Under the pieces are notes generated by a model, which saw only the letters and a program-made list of their open reading frames with translations, did not search any database and had not been told where the DNA came from. Positions 1 through 10,800 of a stretch of DNA of 64,000 nt are shown here, piece by piece. Position 1 is the stretch's first letter; each line of letters starts with the position of its first letter. The stretch comes from Solanum dulcamara (lineage: Eukaryota; Streptophyta; Magnoliopsida; Solanales; Solanaceae). Position numbers and translations under genes: made by a program. The stretch covers positions 19,505,740-19,569,739 of the forward strand of contig NC_077245.1 in the NCBI RefSeq assembly GCF_947179165.1, read 5' to 3'.

Positions 1-64
1 ACATCTCTAACATCAACACACTCCAACAACAACTCCACCAACTAGCAACACACAAGGAACAAAT

Positions 65-850
65 ACAAGTTAATAGTAATGGCTACAGCAGATTGCAGAA
101 TTCTTTGGTTGTATGGTTTGTTGGTTTTGTTTATCTGTGCAGGTACTCCAAGAAGTTGAACCTGATCACAACAAAATTGAACCTGATCATAACAAGCATG
201 CACCACAAAACCCCTGCAGCTCTTTGCTATTTTAATTGTTATGTGCAGGCACATATTTACTCAAAGGAGCTGATCAATTCTTCTTTGGAAGCAACAAGGA
301 GCTGCATACATCAACATCTCCACCATCCTGTAGCACACAAGGAACAATTACAAGTTAATAGTACTAGTTACAGTAGCTTGCAAATTTGTTTGGTTATGTG
401 GTTTGCTGGCTTTGTTTGTATGCGCAGGTTCACAGATCCTCCTACTAAGGGAGATAATTGCTTGGCTTACTTGGACCTCTTCATCACATCAACCTGCTTG
501 TTAGTGAATTTTTCTGGTGTTGTTTGCTGTGTAGTTGCAGGTTCAAAGATTCCCAAGAGAAGGGAGACAGTAGCTGGGCATAACTGGACCTCCTCTCCTT
601 ATCACTACTCCATCTATGTCTTCTCTAATAGCTCAACACCTGCAGCAACTCCTGCAACAGCAATGCTACACCCCAGATGCAACTCCAACCTCAAGAATGC
701 ATTGATCCCCAACCCATCAGCAACCAACATCAACCAACTTCTGCTTCACCAATATGCAGTACACACTGTACAATTACAAGCCAATAGTAGTTGGTACAGT
801 AGATGGCAGGTTTGTTTTGTATATTGTTCTGGTATTGTGTGTCTGTGCAG
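65..850 (+). repeat. diverged direct repeats ending in T-rich ...GCAG
   Basis: A block starting ACAAGTTAATAGTA and running through a GT/T-rich tract to GTGCAGGT recurs at about 65-142, 350-427 and 770-850. A shorter partner with only the T-rich...GCAGG end lies at about 501-541. The leader before each full block (AC-rich, with CACAAGGAACAA in the first two) is shared too. Each block end looks like a plant intron 3' splice site: a T-rich tract, then GCAG, then G. Spacing between copies is irregular (about 285 and 420 bp), so this is an old, decayed tandem duplication. Confidence 0.65.
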
Positions 851-1283
851 GTGTCCCAAGGAGACAACTCTCACCACAAAGAGGACTCTACTCTTGAGTA
901 TAGTATACAACCAAAATAGCTTGCCCATAGATGCAATCGAAAGGAAACTAAAGCATGGCAGGCTAGGACCTCATCAACACCATCCAACACCCCTCATTAC
1001 CTGCAGCAGCCATACTTCAGACAAAATCTTTGGAGCCCCTTGTTGGTTTATTTGTGAATATAGGCACAAAAGAAGATCCTCTACTAGCTGGGCTGAACAA
1101 CCACAGCATCAGTGGCCTAGGTACAAGGCAACAACAGTTCTACTCCATAACAATAGCCACACTCAAAGCTACTGCATCTTCAATTTGCAGCAGGCAATAA
1201 GCTTTTTCAAGGCCTTCCTCAACAAATCCAAGGATGCTAGTTGCTACAACTCAATATACTTCCTCTACCTTCATCCTCCTTAG
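93..1283 (+). other. 396-codon open frame across the repeats, not recognised
   Basis: An uninterrupted frame crosses all the direct repeats in the poly(A)-ended insertion. The predicted protein is rich in Ser, His, Asn and Cys and has no domain I recognise. Repeated stretches such as the one starting VNSTSYSSLQ come from the DNA repeats. A length of nearly 400 codons without a stop is unusual in A+T-rich decayed DNA. However, the repeat units are C- and A-rich and poor in stop triplets in this frame, which may explain it. It could be an exon-like part of a gag or an ORF1 of the retroposon. No function is assigned. Confidence 0.25.
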
Positions 1284-1788
1284 CTGATATATGCTCAATC
1301 CTGAAGTGGATGCAACCTTCCATTGGGACTTACTTGGTATGACAAGACTAAAAAGGGCAAAGATGAAAAGAATTTTCCCACCCTATGCGAGATAAAAGGT
1401 TCATATACTTGTTCTTCTTCAATTTAGCTATGTATGGTATGTAGCATAGTTGAATAGGACTAGTGTAGGTTACTTTCTTGTTTTCTCATGGAAGGGGAGA
1501 GTCTCCCTCATTTATGCTTTCTTAGTCGATTTGTACCGGGAGGAGTCCTCTCATAGGTTTACTGCTTTCTAGTTATAGTTAGTCTCCTTTTTGTATCGGG
1601 GATGAGTTAGCCGACCTTAATAGGTTAGCCGACTTATGAACCACCATAGGATCGGAGATAAGGTTTATGTCCCCTCCTTATATTTTTACTTTATTTATTT
1701 ATGTTAAGGTTTGGGGGTGATGCTCAACCCCTGACTGTGCACGAGAGGTGGGAGCCTCGTGTAGGGTCTGTTCCCATAAAAAAAAAAA

Positions 1789-2923
1789 GACCCGTAACAT
1801 ACTGGTAACAACATCGGGAGTCTCCTCCATCTCTTGCCTACCATGAAGAATATAAAATCGATTGTTGCGTTGACCACCCTTTGGTTGAGCTTGGGCACCT
1901 TGTTGCACTTGGCCTTCATGAGAAAATTGGCCTTGAGGATGACCATCTTTGACCTTATACTCCTTAGCATGATGACTTGGCTTGCCACATCGATAACATA
2001 TATTTAAACCCGTTATACACTCTCCTTTGTGATTCTTTCCACATTTCTTGCATGCGGATGTAATTTGGCCAATAGGAGCACATCCTTGAGGCTTAGAGTT
2101 GGGCACCCTATCTTTGTCAAACCTTGGAGTAGTAGCATTTAAAGATCCTTAATCGGAGTAGATTTACCAAAAATGAGGACACCCTCCACTTTTGGACTTA
2201 ATATGAGAGGAATCACCACCATCAGTCCTTGGCCTTTTGGACGCTAGTTTTCTCCCTTAGCTTCTTACCCTATATTTTCTCTACATAGGTCGTGAGTCTA
2301 AAGATGTACATTTCCCAAATTAACATGACCGTCTTACACTTCCTGGAAAAAATATCTGAAACACCCAACACAAACTTGCTCATATGAGCTCTTGGGTCAG
2401 TAACCATGAATGGAGCATATTTTAATAATTGAGTGAACTTGAGGGCATATTCGATCATACTCATACCACCTTGCCTAATATTGATGAACTCTTGTATCTT
2501 AGCCTTCCTCAATTCCAATGGGAAAAAACAATCAAGAAACACTCTCTTGAGTTCATCCGAAGTCATGGAATCTGCCTTTCTCCTTTCCATTGTTCAAACC
2601 AAATTTGAGAAACACCATTCAATTGGTCAGTAGCCAACTCCATCCTCTCAAATGGGCTAATCCCTATGATCTTCACAATCTTGTGAATGCTATCTACAAA
2701 CTCTTGTGGATCCTCTTGCACCTTAGAACCCTAAAACTCTAGAGAATTCATCCTCGTGAAGTCACAAATACTTATTACCGCTGTACCTACACTTAGATAC
2801 ATGAGAGTAACCACCTCACAATTGACTTATGCCACCTCGGCTTGAATAAGCACTTGGAAGGATGCTTGGAACTCATTCAAAGCTTGTTGATCCTCATCAA
2901 CCACATTTCTTTGAGTGAGGTAT
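1789..2923 (-). pseudogene. Ty3 chromovirus gag remnant (E1)
   Basis: Gag would form the particle of a Ty3/gypsy retrotransposon. Reading on the minus strand from about 2923, fragments in shifting frames match the plant Tekay/Del-type gag: a piece around FTRMNSLEF, then DPQEFVDSIHKI, then PFERMELA. The retrotransposon-gag core FFPLELRKAKIQEF...QGGMSMIEYALKFTQLLKYAP lies at about 2380-2550. A double zinc knuckle sits near 1957-2052: CKKCGKNHKGEC is complete, while the second, CYRCGKPSHHAKEY, has lost its last Cys to Tyr. The frame ends at PDVVTSMLRV, the start of the protease region, where the poly(A)-ended insertion begins. Stops and frameshifts make it non-functional. The rest of pol lies left of the window, if it survives. 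Confidence 0.85.
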
Positions 2924-3141
2924 CTTCATAGAGGGATTTTTTTGAAAATCGTAAAGAACAAGTGTTAGAGGAAATGAATTAGAGTACCACTCAACCGCAT
3001 GACATAGATCAGGAAAGAAGTGAGATTTTCCTACAATGCTTCATAGCCTTGTATTCATAGATGTAGCGCACTTTACACTGATGAATACAACTCTACTTAA
3101 TGCATCTTGTTAGACTCCCTAGGACACTCCTAAATCTTGTA

Positions 3142-3152
3142 CTCTGATATCA
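3142..3152 (-). other. primer-binding site of E1 (degenerate)
   Basis: CTCTGATATCA on the plus strand is the complement of TGATATCAGAG, one base from the initiator-tRNA-Met primer site TGGTATCAGAG used by plant Ty3 elements. It lies between the gag leader and the start of the LTR, where a primer site should be. Confidence 0.65.
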
Positions 3153-3156
3153 AGTT

Positions 3157-5488
3157 TCTTAGGACCCGAGCTAAGGCCTAGATATGACACGATGATCGAA
3201 AATCTAAAGGATCCCAACAAAGCCATCTTACCATATATTGCATACATAAGGTAAAGTAAACATAATAAGATAAAGGAAGAATCAACTCAACATAGAAGTG
3301 AAGGAAAGTAAATTCAATCCCAATGTCCAAAAATGGACTTACATCAACATAAAAGTCTAAACATGCCTCTATTCTAGACTTGGTGGGAGCTTAGGACAAG
3401 CTTCTAGCTCTCCTGGATCATTTGAGAAAATCAAAGTTGCAATATGAAAGAAATTTCATATCCTCGATGGATGAGGACTCACCAACTCTTGAGTACTAAG
3501 CAACTCTAGCGACAAATAGGATGGTCGTAGTCCTCTCCGACATTATGAGATAATGTACGCAAAATATATGTTAGTACATTGAAGGTACTAAGTATGTGAG
3601 TTATGCATGAACAAATAAAATAATATGAACAATATGATATAAGATGCATGACCAATATAATGGACATGAATTAAACTTAAAGCATTCGAAATATCATGTA
3701 AACTATGCTCAAAGTATCATGAACTTCATAATAAACTTTTCATCTTTGCGTGTAACTTAAATGTGGGATAATACCTTTAACCGATCATCTTAAGACCATA
3801 TAAGCTATAACATGGAATCCGATATAAATCCCACAGTGAGAAGAGATAGGATACTTGACAAGGTAGACTTCGTGACAACAACTTTTAACTCAAAATCTAT
3901 ATGTGGATCCACTAGCTAGGTCATAAAGGCAACCTATGAGGGTAATGTAGTTTGAGAATTTAGGTTGCTACTAGGATTTTGTTGGATAACTAACTACGTT
4001 ACCGGATCAAACCCCACTAGAATTCCTCTCAGTGCTTAGTCAATATCCCAATGAAATTCCTTAAAACATTGAGAATATCATCATTAATTTCATCATGAAA
4101 ATAATCATAGAGTATCTCATTAACTTTAGTGATTAATAGGAATCCATAACTTTGGTGAGAAATGTCCTTATCACCCTCTAAACATGCTTGTGTGAGAATT
4201 GTACTTATCGCACCACAATAACTTTCTTGGACCATAATTTATCATCATCATAACTTTCATGAATCTTAACTTCATTCATAAAAAATTTCTTTTGAAAATC
4301 ATTGAATTCATAATCAACTCATGAAAAATTCTCTTTGAACTTCATAATCATAATTGAAAGTAACTTTATGCATGGGCATTCATAATTTAACTTGAAATCA
4401 TGCAACTCATATAAAAACATAATTATGATGATAATTGATAACATCTAAAAATGAAATTGAAATAGCCTAATTGCAATTCATCAAAACTAGGGTTAATAGA
4501 CAATTGAAAATTTGAAGAAAATTTTGAGAAAACCTTGGGACTCCATGGGTGAAAGGAACCCAAGGATCAATACCCATATAACTTGGTGAAATCAACTCAA
4601 AATTGAAGAAGAACTTTGACGAACTTGAAACCCTAGTTTGGAATTTGAAGGAGAGCGTAAGAGAATTTATGATCTTTCCTTAAAGAAATTTTAAAGATTG
4701 ATTTTGAATAGAGGGAATTTTGAAGGGATGGGTAGTTTTAGGTTTGAACTTGGCTATAATAGTATCTAGATACGTTGAACCGAGCTTGGAAAAAGAAACA
4801 ATTACCCTTTATTAAAACTCAGATTTGAATCTACGAGTCCACTTCTGCGACTCATTCTCAAGTCTACAACTCGTAGACTTGAGTCGTTGTGCAGGTCCTG
4901 AGTTTTTGAGATTTTTGTAGGCCTTTGAAGTTGGGTCTATGAGTTATGATTATGATTCACTTCATGATTATGAGTCATTGAATCGACTCATCCTGCAGGT
5001 TTAAAAACCAGCATGTTTAAGAGTCTGTGAAGTTTTCTTATGATACATTGTTATGACTCGTAGTCTTCCTTATGACTCGTCAAAACCATTCGTCCTACAG
5101 GTATTGTAAACCTGCAAATTAGTGAGCCTCTAAAGTTTTACTAGAGTCAAAGTTATGACTTGTCTTAGTGCCTACAACTCATCCTAGTGAGTCGTAGAGG
5201 TCACTTCTGAGACTTTACCATTTTAACCTTAGGGCTCAACCTTATGACCCTTCCCTATGACTCGTAGGAAGGTCTACAAATCATAAGATGAATCGTAGGA
5301 TTGGGGACAGTTAACAGTTTCTTGGGTTTTCCTCCCTATCTAACTTTTCAACTTATAAGGTCTTACATATATCCGATTTATTTTTATTAAACCTCAAATG
5401 AATTTCGAGGGTCAGTTTGAAGTCTTTGAGTTTTGAGATTTTATGATTTTTGGTGCACACTTTTCCTCTTCGCGATCACGGCCACAAG
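3157..5488 (-). repeat. 5' LTR of E1
   Basis: Long non-coding sequence directly beyond the primer-binding site, so it is the 5' LTR of the minus-strand element. It has TCTTAGGACCCGAGC at the inner end and many copies of a GACTCGTAG-like motif at about 4830-5290, a feature of several long plant LTRs. About 2.3 kb is a usual length for this clade. The outer end is unclear: TG...CA borders are eroded and the next LTR end (TGTCATGACC at 5489) abuts it. No partner LTR is in the window. Confidence 0.65.
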
Positions 5489-6191
5489 TGTCATGACCCC
5501 AACCTACCTTGACTGGCACCCACACTAATCCTTCAGTGGGAGAACCATTTTTACAACCCAATTTATCAAACTTAAGAGATAATATTGTTAAAGATTTGTG
5601 GAAGCAGGAAAAAAACTAGAATAAGACTAAGTTCCCATAAACTCAGCAAAATAATTTTTATATTAAACAAAATGCAGAACATCTTAAGAATTGAAAGTCG
5701 TCTGTACCAAAACTTCAACCAAATGTCAATAAAAGAAATGGAAAACACTCCAAAAAATATCATAATATTAAAAGATTGTCTGAACATCTGAGTCTCGAAC
5801 GAAGGACTTAGATAATGAGAAAGTCCATGGCAGCATGATACAATAGCTTACCCTTGAACTTTCTCATTGTCTAAGTCCTTCGTTCGAGACTCAAATATTC
5901 AGACAATCTTTTAATATTATGACTTCTTTCTGGAGTGTTGTTTTTATTTATTGATATTTGGTTAGAGTTTCTGTATGGACGACTTTCATTTACTAGGATG
6001 TTCCGCATTTTGTTTAATATTTAAAATGTTTTGCTGAGTTTATAGGAACTCATTATTATTCTAGTTTTATTCTTGCTTCCGCAAGTCTTTAACAGTCTTA
6101 TCCCTTGAGTTTGATAAATTGTCCTGTAAAAATGGTTCTCCCACTGGAGAGTTAGTATGGGTACCAGTCACGACGGGTTGAGATCTTGACA
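5489..6191. repeat. head-to-head LTR ends forming a large inverted repeat
   Basis: 5489-5824 is the reverse complement of 5858-6191 with substitutions and small indels, roughly 85% identical by eye. The loop is 33 nt (5825-5857). Both arms end in an LTR terminus: TGTCATGACC on the outer left, and CTTGACA at 6185-6191 on the right. The same LTR end appears once more at 12797-13132 (3' LTR of E2), and the loop matches the LTR region just upstream of it (about 12765-12800) in minus orientation. The right arm therefore serves as the truncated 5' LTR of E2 and the left arm is an inverted copy. A transcript through it would fold into a long hairpin. Confidence 0.85.
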
Positions 6192-6195
6192 AAAT

Positions 6196-6208
6196 TGGTA
6201 TCAGATTC
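6196..6208 (+). other. primer-binding site of E2
   Basis: TGGTATCAGATTC begins 5 nt after the LTR end (6191) and matches the initiator-tRNA-Met primer site TGGTATCAGAGC over its first ten bases. It fixes the orientation of E2 as plus. Confidence 0.8.
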
Positions 6209-6410
6209 TAGGTTCATTAATCTCGTCATACCAAAATTAGTCTAGTAGAGTCTTGCGAAATGGTACAGAGACGTTTGTACTTTTCTTCGAGAGGCTACAG
6301 GATTTTAGAAAAAGTATCACTGCCTTCTTTCCTTCATGTTATAACTTGATTCCAATTGGTATCTGGTGATCCAAATTGGTATCTAACCTTTTTTACTCTC
6401 TTGTATGCAG

Positions 6411-7870
6411 ATGGTCAATACTTGCTATAATGGTGTCAGTCTCATAGCTCCAGTAGAGTCAGAAGAAGAGCCAGTCATTCGAGGGCATGGCAGAGAAAGA
6501 GGCAGGAGAGAGAGGTGAGGTAGGGGCAGAGGATAAGGAGCACCTTCCAGAGTAAAAGTCCTTATTGAGGAGGTGCTGGTAGGTGAGACCCCTACTACTC
6601 CCCAAAATAAGTTCGAGGGAGAGGTCAAAGTTGAAAAAGAGCAACAGCAGGGTGACCCGGAGGAGGATACCCAAACTTGGGATGCTGGTATTCCCTCTCT
6701 GGATCTAATATTACCTAAGTAGATTATGGCCTTCCTGAGTGGGTTGGCTAGAACTGGAGCCATCCCTATCAAGCCTACAACACCAGCTCATGTTGCTTGT
6801 CTGTTTGTTGCTGTAGCTCTGTCAGTAAATGAGGTAGTAGGCACAAATGCACTTTTTAGGCCATTAATAGGTCCTGTGATGTCTGGTACTGAACATGACG
6901 TGCTCATCAAGTTCCTCAAACTCAAACCCATCTTCTAGAGAATAAAAAATGAAGATGCTTATGAGTTTATTTTGGATTGTTATGAGAGGTTGCACAAGCT
7001 GGGTATAGTACACCAACATGGAGTAAAGTTTGTGACGTTTCAGCTATAGAGTGAGGCCAAGTAGTGGTGGAGGGCTTATGTGGAGTGTCGTTCACCTGTA
7101 TTCCCCTACTCATTTGGGTTCAATTCCATGCTCTATTTCTAGAAAAGTATGTGACCCGTAGTTTGAGGGACAGAAAGAAGGATGAGTTTATGACCCTTGA
7201 GCAAGAAGGGTTATCAATGTCTTTTTATGATTCCAAGTTCCATGTATTATCTAGGTATGCTACTCAACTGGTCACTATTGAGGAGAAGAGGATCTGGTTG
7301 TTCGTTAAGGGGTTGAACCTCGAGTTGTAGGTTCTTTTATTCCATATAATTTTGGCTGGTAAGAGTTTCAATGAAGTTACAGACTTTGTTAAGAGGGTTG
7401 AAGGTGTGAGGAAAGATGGGCAAGCCAAAGCTTTGTCTAAGAAGCACAGGAGTACAAATAACTTCCAGGGATCCTATTCCAGAGGGTTAAGCAGGCCGGT
7501 GATTGTTGGCCGGCCAATTTAGTCAGCACTTTTTAGGTACTCCACAACTGCATTAAGCCTATGAGTGTCAAAGAGCATTATTCCCAGGTAGCTGCCCGTC
7601 CTTTGATCATGGTTGTTTTAATTATAGAGAGCCAGGCTATATATGGAGGGAGTGCCCTTACTCTGCGGGAAGTTTCAACAACCTAGCAGGTTAGAGCAGT
7701 GGTCTTAGCAGCTGGTGGGAGCAATGGTAGAGTACATCTATAGGGTGTGCAAGGAAGAAATTTGAAAGGCCTTGGGGGCCGAGGTAATGGTAGTGTAATT
7801 CTAGGAGCAGCCCAACCGAGTAGGGAGGTAGCCCATCAGGATGATCGGGCTCAATTTTAGAAATTTTTGG
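6411..7870 (+). pseudogene. gag of chromovirus E2 (broken)
   Basis: The start is at ATG 6411, giving MVNTCYNGV, close to the MVNTRxNGV start seen in Tekay-type gags, 0.2 kb after the primer site. An Arg/Gly/Glu-rich stretch follows. The gag core is in pieces: KNEDAYEFILDCYERLHKLG at about 6945-7004, then FLEKYVTRSLRDRKKDEFMTLEQ and LSRYATQLV to about 7290. The zinc knuckle near 7605-7655 is ruined (CFNYREPGYIWREC, with Cys to Tyr and His to Tyr). Frameshifts are frequent, and in-frame TAG codons at 7047 and 7062 stand where glutamine (CAG) is expected. It would have encoded the capsid/nucleocapsid polyprotein of a Ty3 element. Confidence 0.85.
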
Positions 7871-7879
7871 GAAAGACTG

Positions 7880-8310
7880 AGGCATAGGCGTTTGATGCAA
7901 TTATCACAAGTACTATTCTTATTTGTGACCGAATGACTACTATTTTCTTTGATCTGAGTTCCACTTATTTCTATGTATCTATAAAATATTCCTTGGGTTT
8001 TGATGCACTGTGTGATATATTGGATACCCCTATTAATGTTTCTACCCCTGTTGGATAGTCAGTTATAGTCACCCATGTGTATCATGTTTGTTCTATTGTG
8101 TTTACGAGATACTAGACTTGGGTTGACTTAGTGATCCTAGACATGACTGATTTTGATGTGATCTGAGGCATGACTTGGTTGTCCTCTACTTTGCTGTACT
8201 TAGTTGTAGTGCAAAAACTATGGCTCTAGAAATCCCGAGGTGGGAAAGGTTAGAGTGGGAAGGGATGTACAAGTTTAAGCCAACTAAGGTCATATCCTTT
8301 CTTCAAGCTA
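7880..8310 (+). pseudogene. aspartic protease region of E2 (broken)
   Basis: After AFDAIITSTI (the conserved protease entry, usually DAVITGTI) comes FFDLSSTYFYVS, where an intact element has a catalytic DxGST motif: the Gly is lost. LDTPINVSTPVG and VDLVILDMTDFDVI follow, as in Tekay-type proteases. Stops follow at TGA 8163 (in place of the Leu/Ile before GM) and elsewhere. The enzyme would have cut the Gag-Pol polyprotein; this copy cannot. Confidence 0.75.
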
Positions 8311-8439
8311 GAAAAATGGTGGGGTAGGGTTGTTTGGCTTACTTGACCCATATTCGAAATCCTACTATTGATTATATTTTAGGAGTTTGTGAATTTTTGG
8401 AAGTTTTCCCTTTAGACTTGCCTGGTATGCTTCCTAATT

Positions 8440-9100
8440 GAGATATAGATTTCTGCATTGACTTAAAGCCGGGTACTCATCCAATTTCCATTCTTTCCTA
8501 TCGTATGGCTCTGGCAGAGTTGAGAGATCTTAAGACTCAGATTCAGGAGCTTTTTAACAATGAGTTCATTCATCCTAGTGCTTTTCCTTGGGGTGCTCCG
8601 GTGTTGTTTGCTAAGAAAAATAATGGTAGTATGAGAATGTGCGTTGACTACCGATAACTGAATAAAGTCACCATCAGAAATGTATACCCTTTGCCTCATA
8701 TTGATGACCTTTTTACCAGTTGCAAGGTGCTTCAGTCTTCTCTAAGATTGATCTCATCTGGGTATCATTATTTGAAAATTATGCTGGAGGATGTTCGCAA
8801 AACAGCTTTTAGGACCGGATATGAATACTATGAATTTTTAGTAATATCCTTTAGGTTGTCCAATACACATGCAGCCTTCATGAGTTTGATGAAAGGAGTG
8901 TTCAAACCATTCTTGGATTTGTTTATGATAGTGTATATAGATGATATATTATTGTATTCAAAGAGTGAATAAGAACATACAGATTATCTTAGAATTGTGT
9001 TAGGTGTTTTGGGAAGGAAAATGTTGTATGTAAAATTGTCTAAGTGTGAATTTTGGTTGCCTTCAGTTTCCTTTTTATCCATGTTATTTCAAAAGAAGGG
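8440..9100 (+). pseudogene. reverse transcriptase of E2 (broken)
   Basis: RT fingers and palm are readable in pieces. An entry segment (SALT.. GTHPISI type) lies around 8450-8510, the C-V-D-Y-R block at about 8640-8655 (CVDYR followed by a stop where Gln is usual), and YPLPHIDDLF at about 8685-8712. The palm piece [15 protein letters not shown] runs into the catalytic YIDD (8934-8945) followed by ILLYSKS. A TAA at 8970 interrupts before EHTDYLRIVL. KLSKCEFWLPSVSFL ends the connection. The YIDD motif itself is intact, but frameshifts and stops preclude a full enzyme. Confidence 0.85.
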
Positions 9101-9109
9101 GTAATGGTA

Positions 9110-9722
9110 GACCCATAAAAGATTGAGGCAGTTAAGAACTGGCTTAGGCCTAGTTTCGTGATCGAGGTTAGAAGTTTTGTGGGACTGGCCAGTTATTATC
9201 ACCAGTTCATGAAAAACATTGCTTCTATTTCTACTCACTTGTCCAGGCTGACTAAAAAGGAGGTGTCGTTCGAGTGGACTGATAAGTGTGAAGAGAGATT
9301 TCAAAAACTTAAGACTTTTCTGACCACAACACCAATCCTGACCCTACCGATTGAAAGTAAAGACTTCATTATTTATTGTGATGCTTCATATTCTTGTTTG
9401 GGTGTTATGTTATTGAGGGATAAGAATGTTGTGAGAGGAAATATTCGACTCATGACTTAGATTGGCAGCAGTAGTGTTTGCACTGAAAATCTGGAGACAT
9501 TATCTGTATGGCATCAAGTGTGAGGTGTTTACTGATCATCATTGCTTGCAACATGTGTTCACCTATAAAGAGTTGAATTTGAGACAACGAAGGTGGATGA
9601 AGTTGCTTAAATACTATGACATCACTATCCAGTACCATCCAGGTAAGGATAATGTGGTGGCAGACGTATTGAGCCAGAAACTGGTGAGCATGGGCAGTTT
9701 AGCCCATTTAGGGGACTCTTAA
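9110..9722 (+). pseudogene. RT connection and RNase H of E2 (broken)
   Basis: The segment starting IEVRSFVGLASYYHQF (about 9160) is the conserved RT-RNase H tether of Ty3 elements, followed by LSRLTKKEVSFEW. RNase H begins at DFIIYCDAS (9362-9388), which keeps its first catalytic Asp. Then comes [12 protein letters not shown]...[10 protein letters not shown], with the third Asp in TDHH, and finally [16 protein letters not shown], with the last Asp in VAD. The two frames meet at a frameshift and stop near 9458. Order and spacing match an intact chromovirus, so only small lesions separate this from a full domain. Confidence 0.85.
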
Positions 9723-9739
9723 GCGGCCCGTAGCTAGAA

Positions 9740-10800
9740 AAATTTAGGCCTTGGAGGCCAGGTTTATAAGGTTAGGCATCTCAGAGAAAGGTGGGATAAT
9801 GGCCGGAGTTACTCTAAGGCCCACTTTCATAGAAGATAACAAGACCAAGCAGTTTGAGGACGTGAGTTTAAATGATATTAGAGGAAAAGTATTGATGGGC
9901 AAGGCTCAATAAAACACTTGATGCAGGTGGGGTGCTTCATTTTAGGGGAATAATTTGTGTTCCCTGGGTAGATGGACTAATTCATAAGATCATGTCTGAA
10001 TCTCATGGTTTATGATACTTTATTCACCCGAGAGTGACTAAGATGTATCAAGACTTGAAACAGTTGTATTGGTGGCTTGGTATGAAGAAAAATATAGCTG
10101 AATGTGTAGCCAAGTGTTAGAACTACCAATAGGTTAAAAATGAGCATGAAAGACCTGCAGGTTTGCTTCAAAGAATGCCCATTCCTAAGTGGAAATGGGA
10201 GAGAATAGCCACAGACTTCGTTATGGGACTTTCGAAGACTTTCAGAAAGTATGACTCCATTTAGGTGGTTGTTTACATGTTAAAAAAGTCAGCACACTTT
10301 ATCCTAGTTAGAGTGGACTACAATGCACAATAGCTAGCCAGGATTTATGTGAAGGAGATAGTAAGGTTGCACGCTGTGCCCAATCTATTATTTAAGACTG
10401 TGGTACACAGTTTATTTCCAAATTTTATAGGAAGTTGCATAAAGAGTTAGGCACTAAACTCACTTTCAGCATGACTTTCCATCCACAGACAAATGGGCAG
10501 TCAAAAAGGACTATCCAAGTGCTGGAAGATATGTTGAGAACGTGTGTTATAGACTTTTGGGGATATTAGGACAAGTTCCTTTCTTTATGTGAGTTCTCCG
10601 ACAACAATAGCTATCACTCTAGTATTGAGATGGAACCATTCGAAGCCCTGTATGGGAGGGGATACAGGTCTCCCATAGGGTGGTTTGAAGCATGAGAAGT
10701 GGAGCCATTTAGGGTTGACTTAGTGAGAGATGCTCAAGCTAAGGTAAGAATCATCCAAGCTAAGCTTCTAGAGGCTCAAAGTCGTTAGAAGGAGCATGTT
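9740..10800 (+). pseudogene. integrase core of E2 (broken)
   Basis: The zinc-binding part reads IHPRVTKMYQDLKQLYWW (from about 10021), then CVAKC-stop-NYQ, where the last of the HHCC cysteines is Tyr. The catalytic core starts WERIATDFVMGLS (about 10200), keeping the first Asp. The third-acid motif reads NGQSKRTIQVLEDM (from about 10490): the usual Glu of QSER is Lys. In-frame stops at 10118, 10130, 10262, 10567 and 10786 are all TAG, where related elements have Gln or Trp. Integrase would insert the element's cDNA; this copy has lost at least one catalytic residue. Confidence 0.85.

Larger units (their letters stand above)
1..1788 (+). mobile_element. poly(A)-ended retroposon-like insertion (5' end outside window)
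   Basis: Seen: a run of 11 A (1778-1788) joins directly onto minus-strand gag/protease sequence at 1789, so the homology of that gag stops exactly at the poly(A). The sequence upstream is unlike any LTR in the window. Inference: a plus-strand RNA was reverse transcribed and inserted into the gag-protease junction of a chromovirus, by a LINE-type mechanism. The 5' end and the left target duplication are off the window, so this cannot be proved. No reverse transcriptase motif is visible, so the source may be a non-autonomous retroposon, the 3' part of a LINE, or a processed transcript. Bases 1284-1777 hold no open frame and look like a 3' UTR. Confidence 0.5.

Noticed and set aside
5572..5791. 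Opposed small proteins at 5.6-5.8 kb
   Set aside because: Both frames lie in the left arm of the LTR palindrome and are chance frames in LTR sequence.
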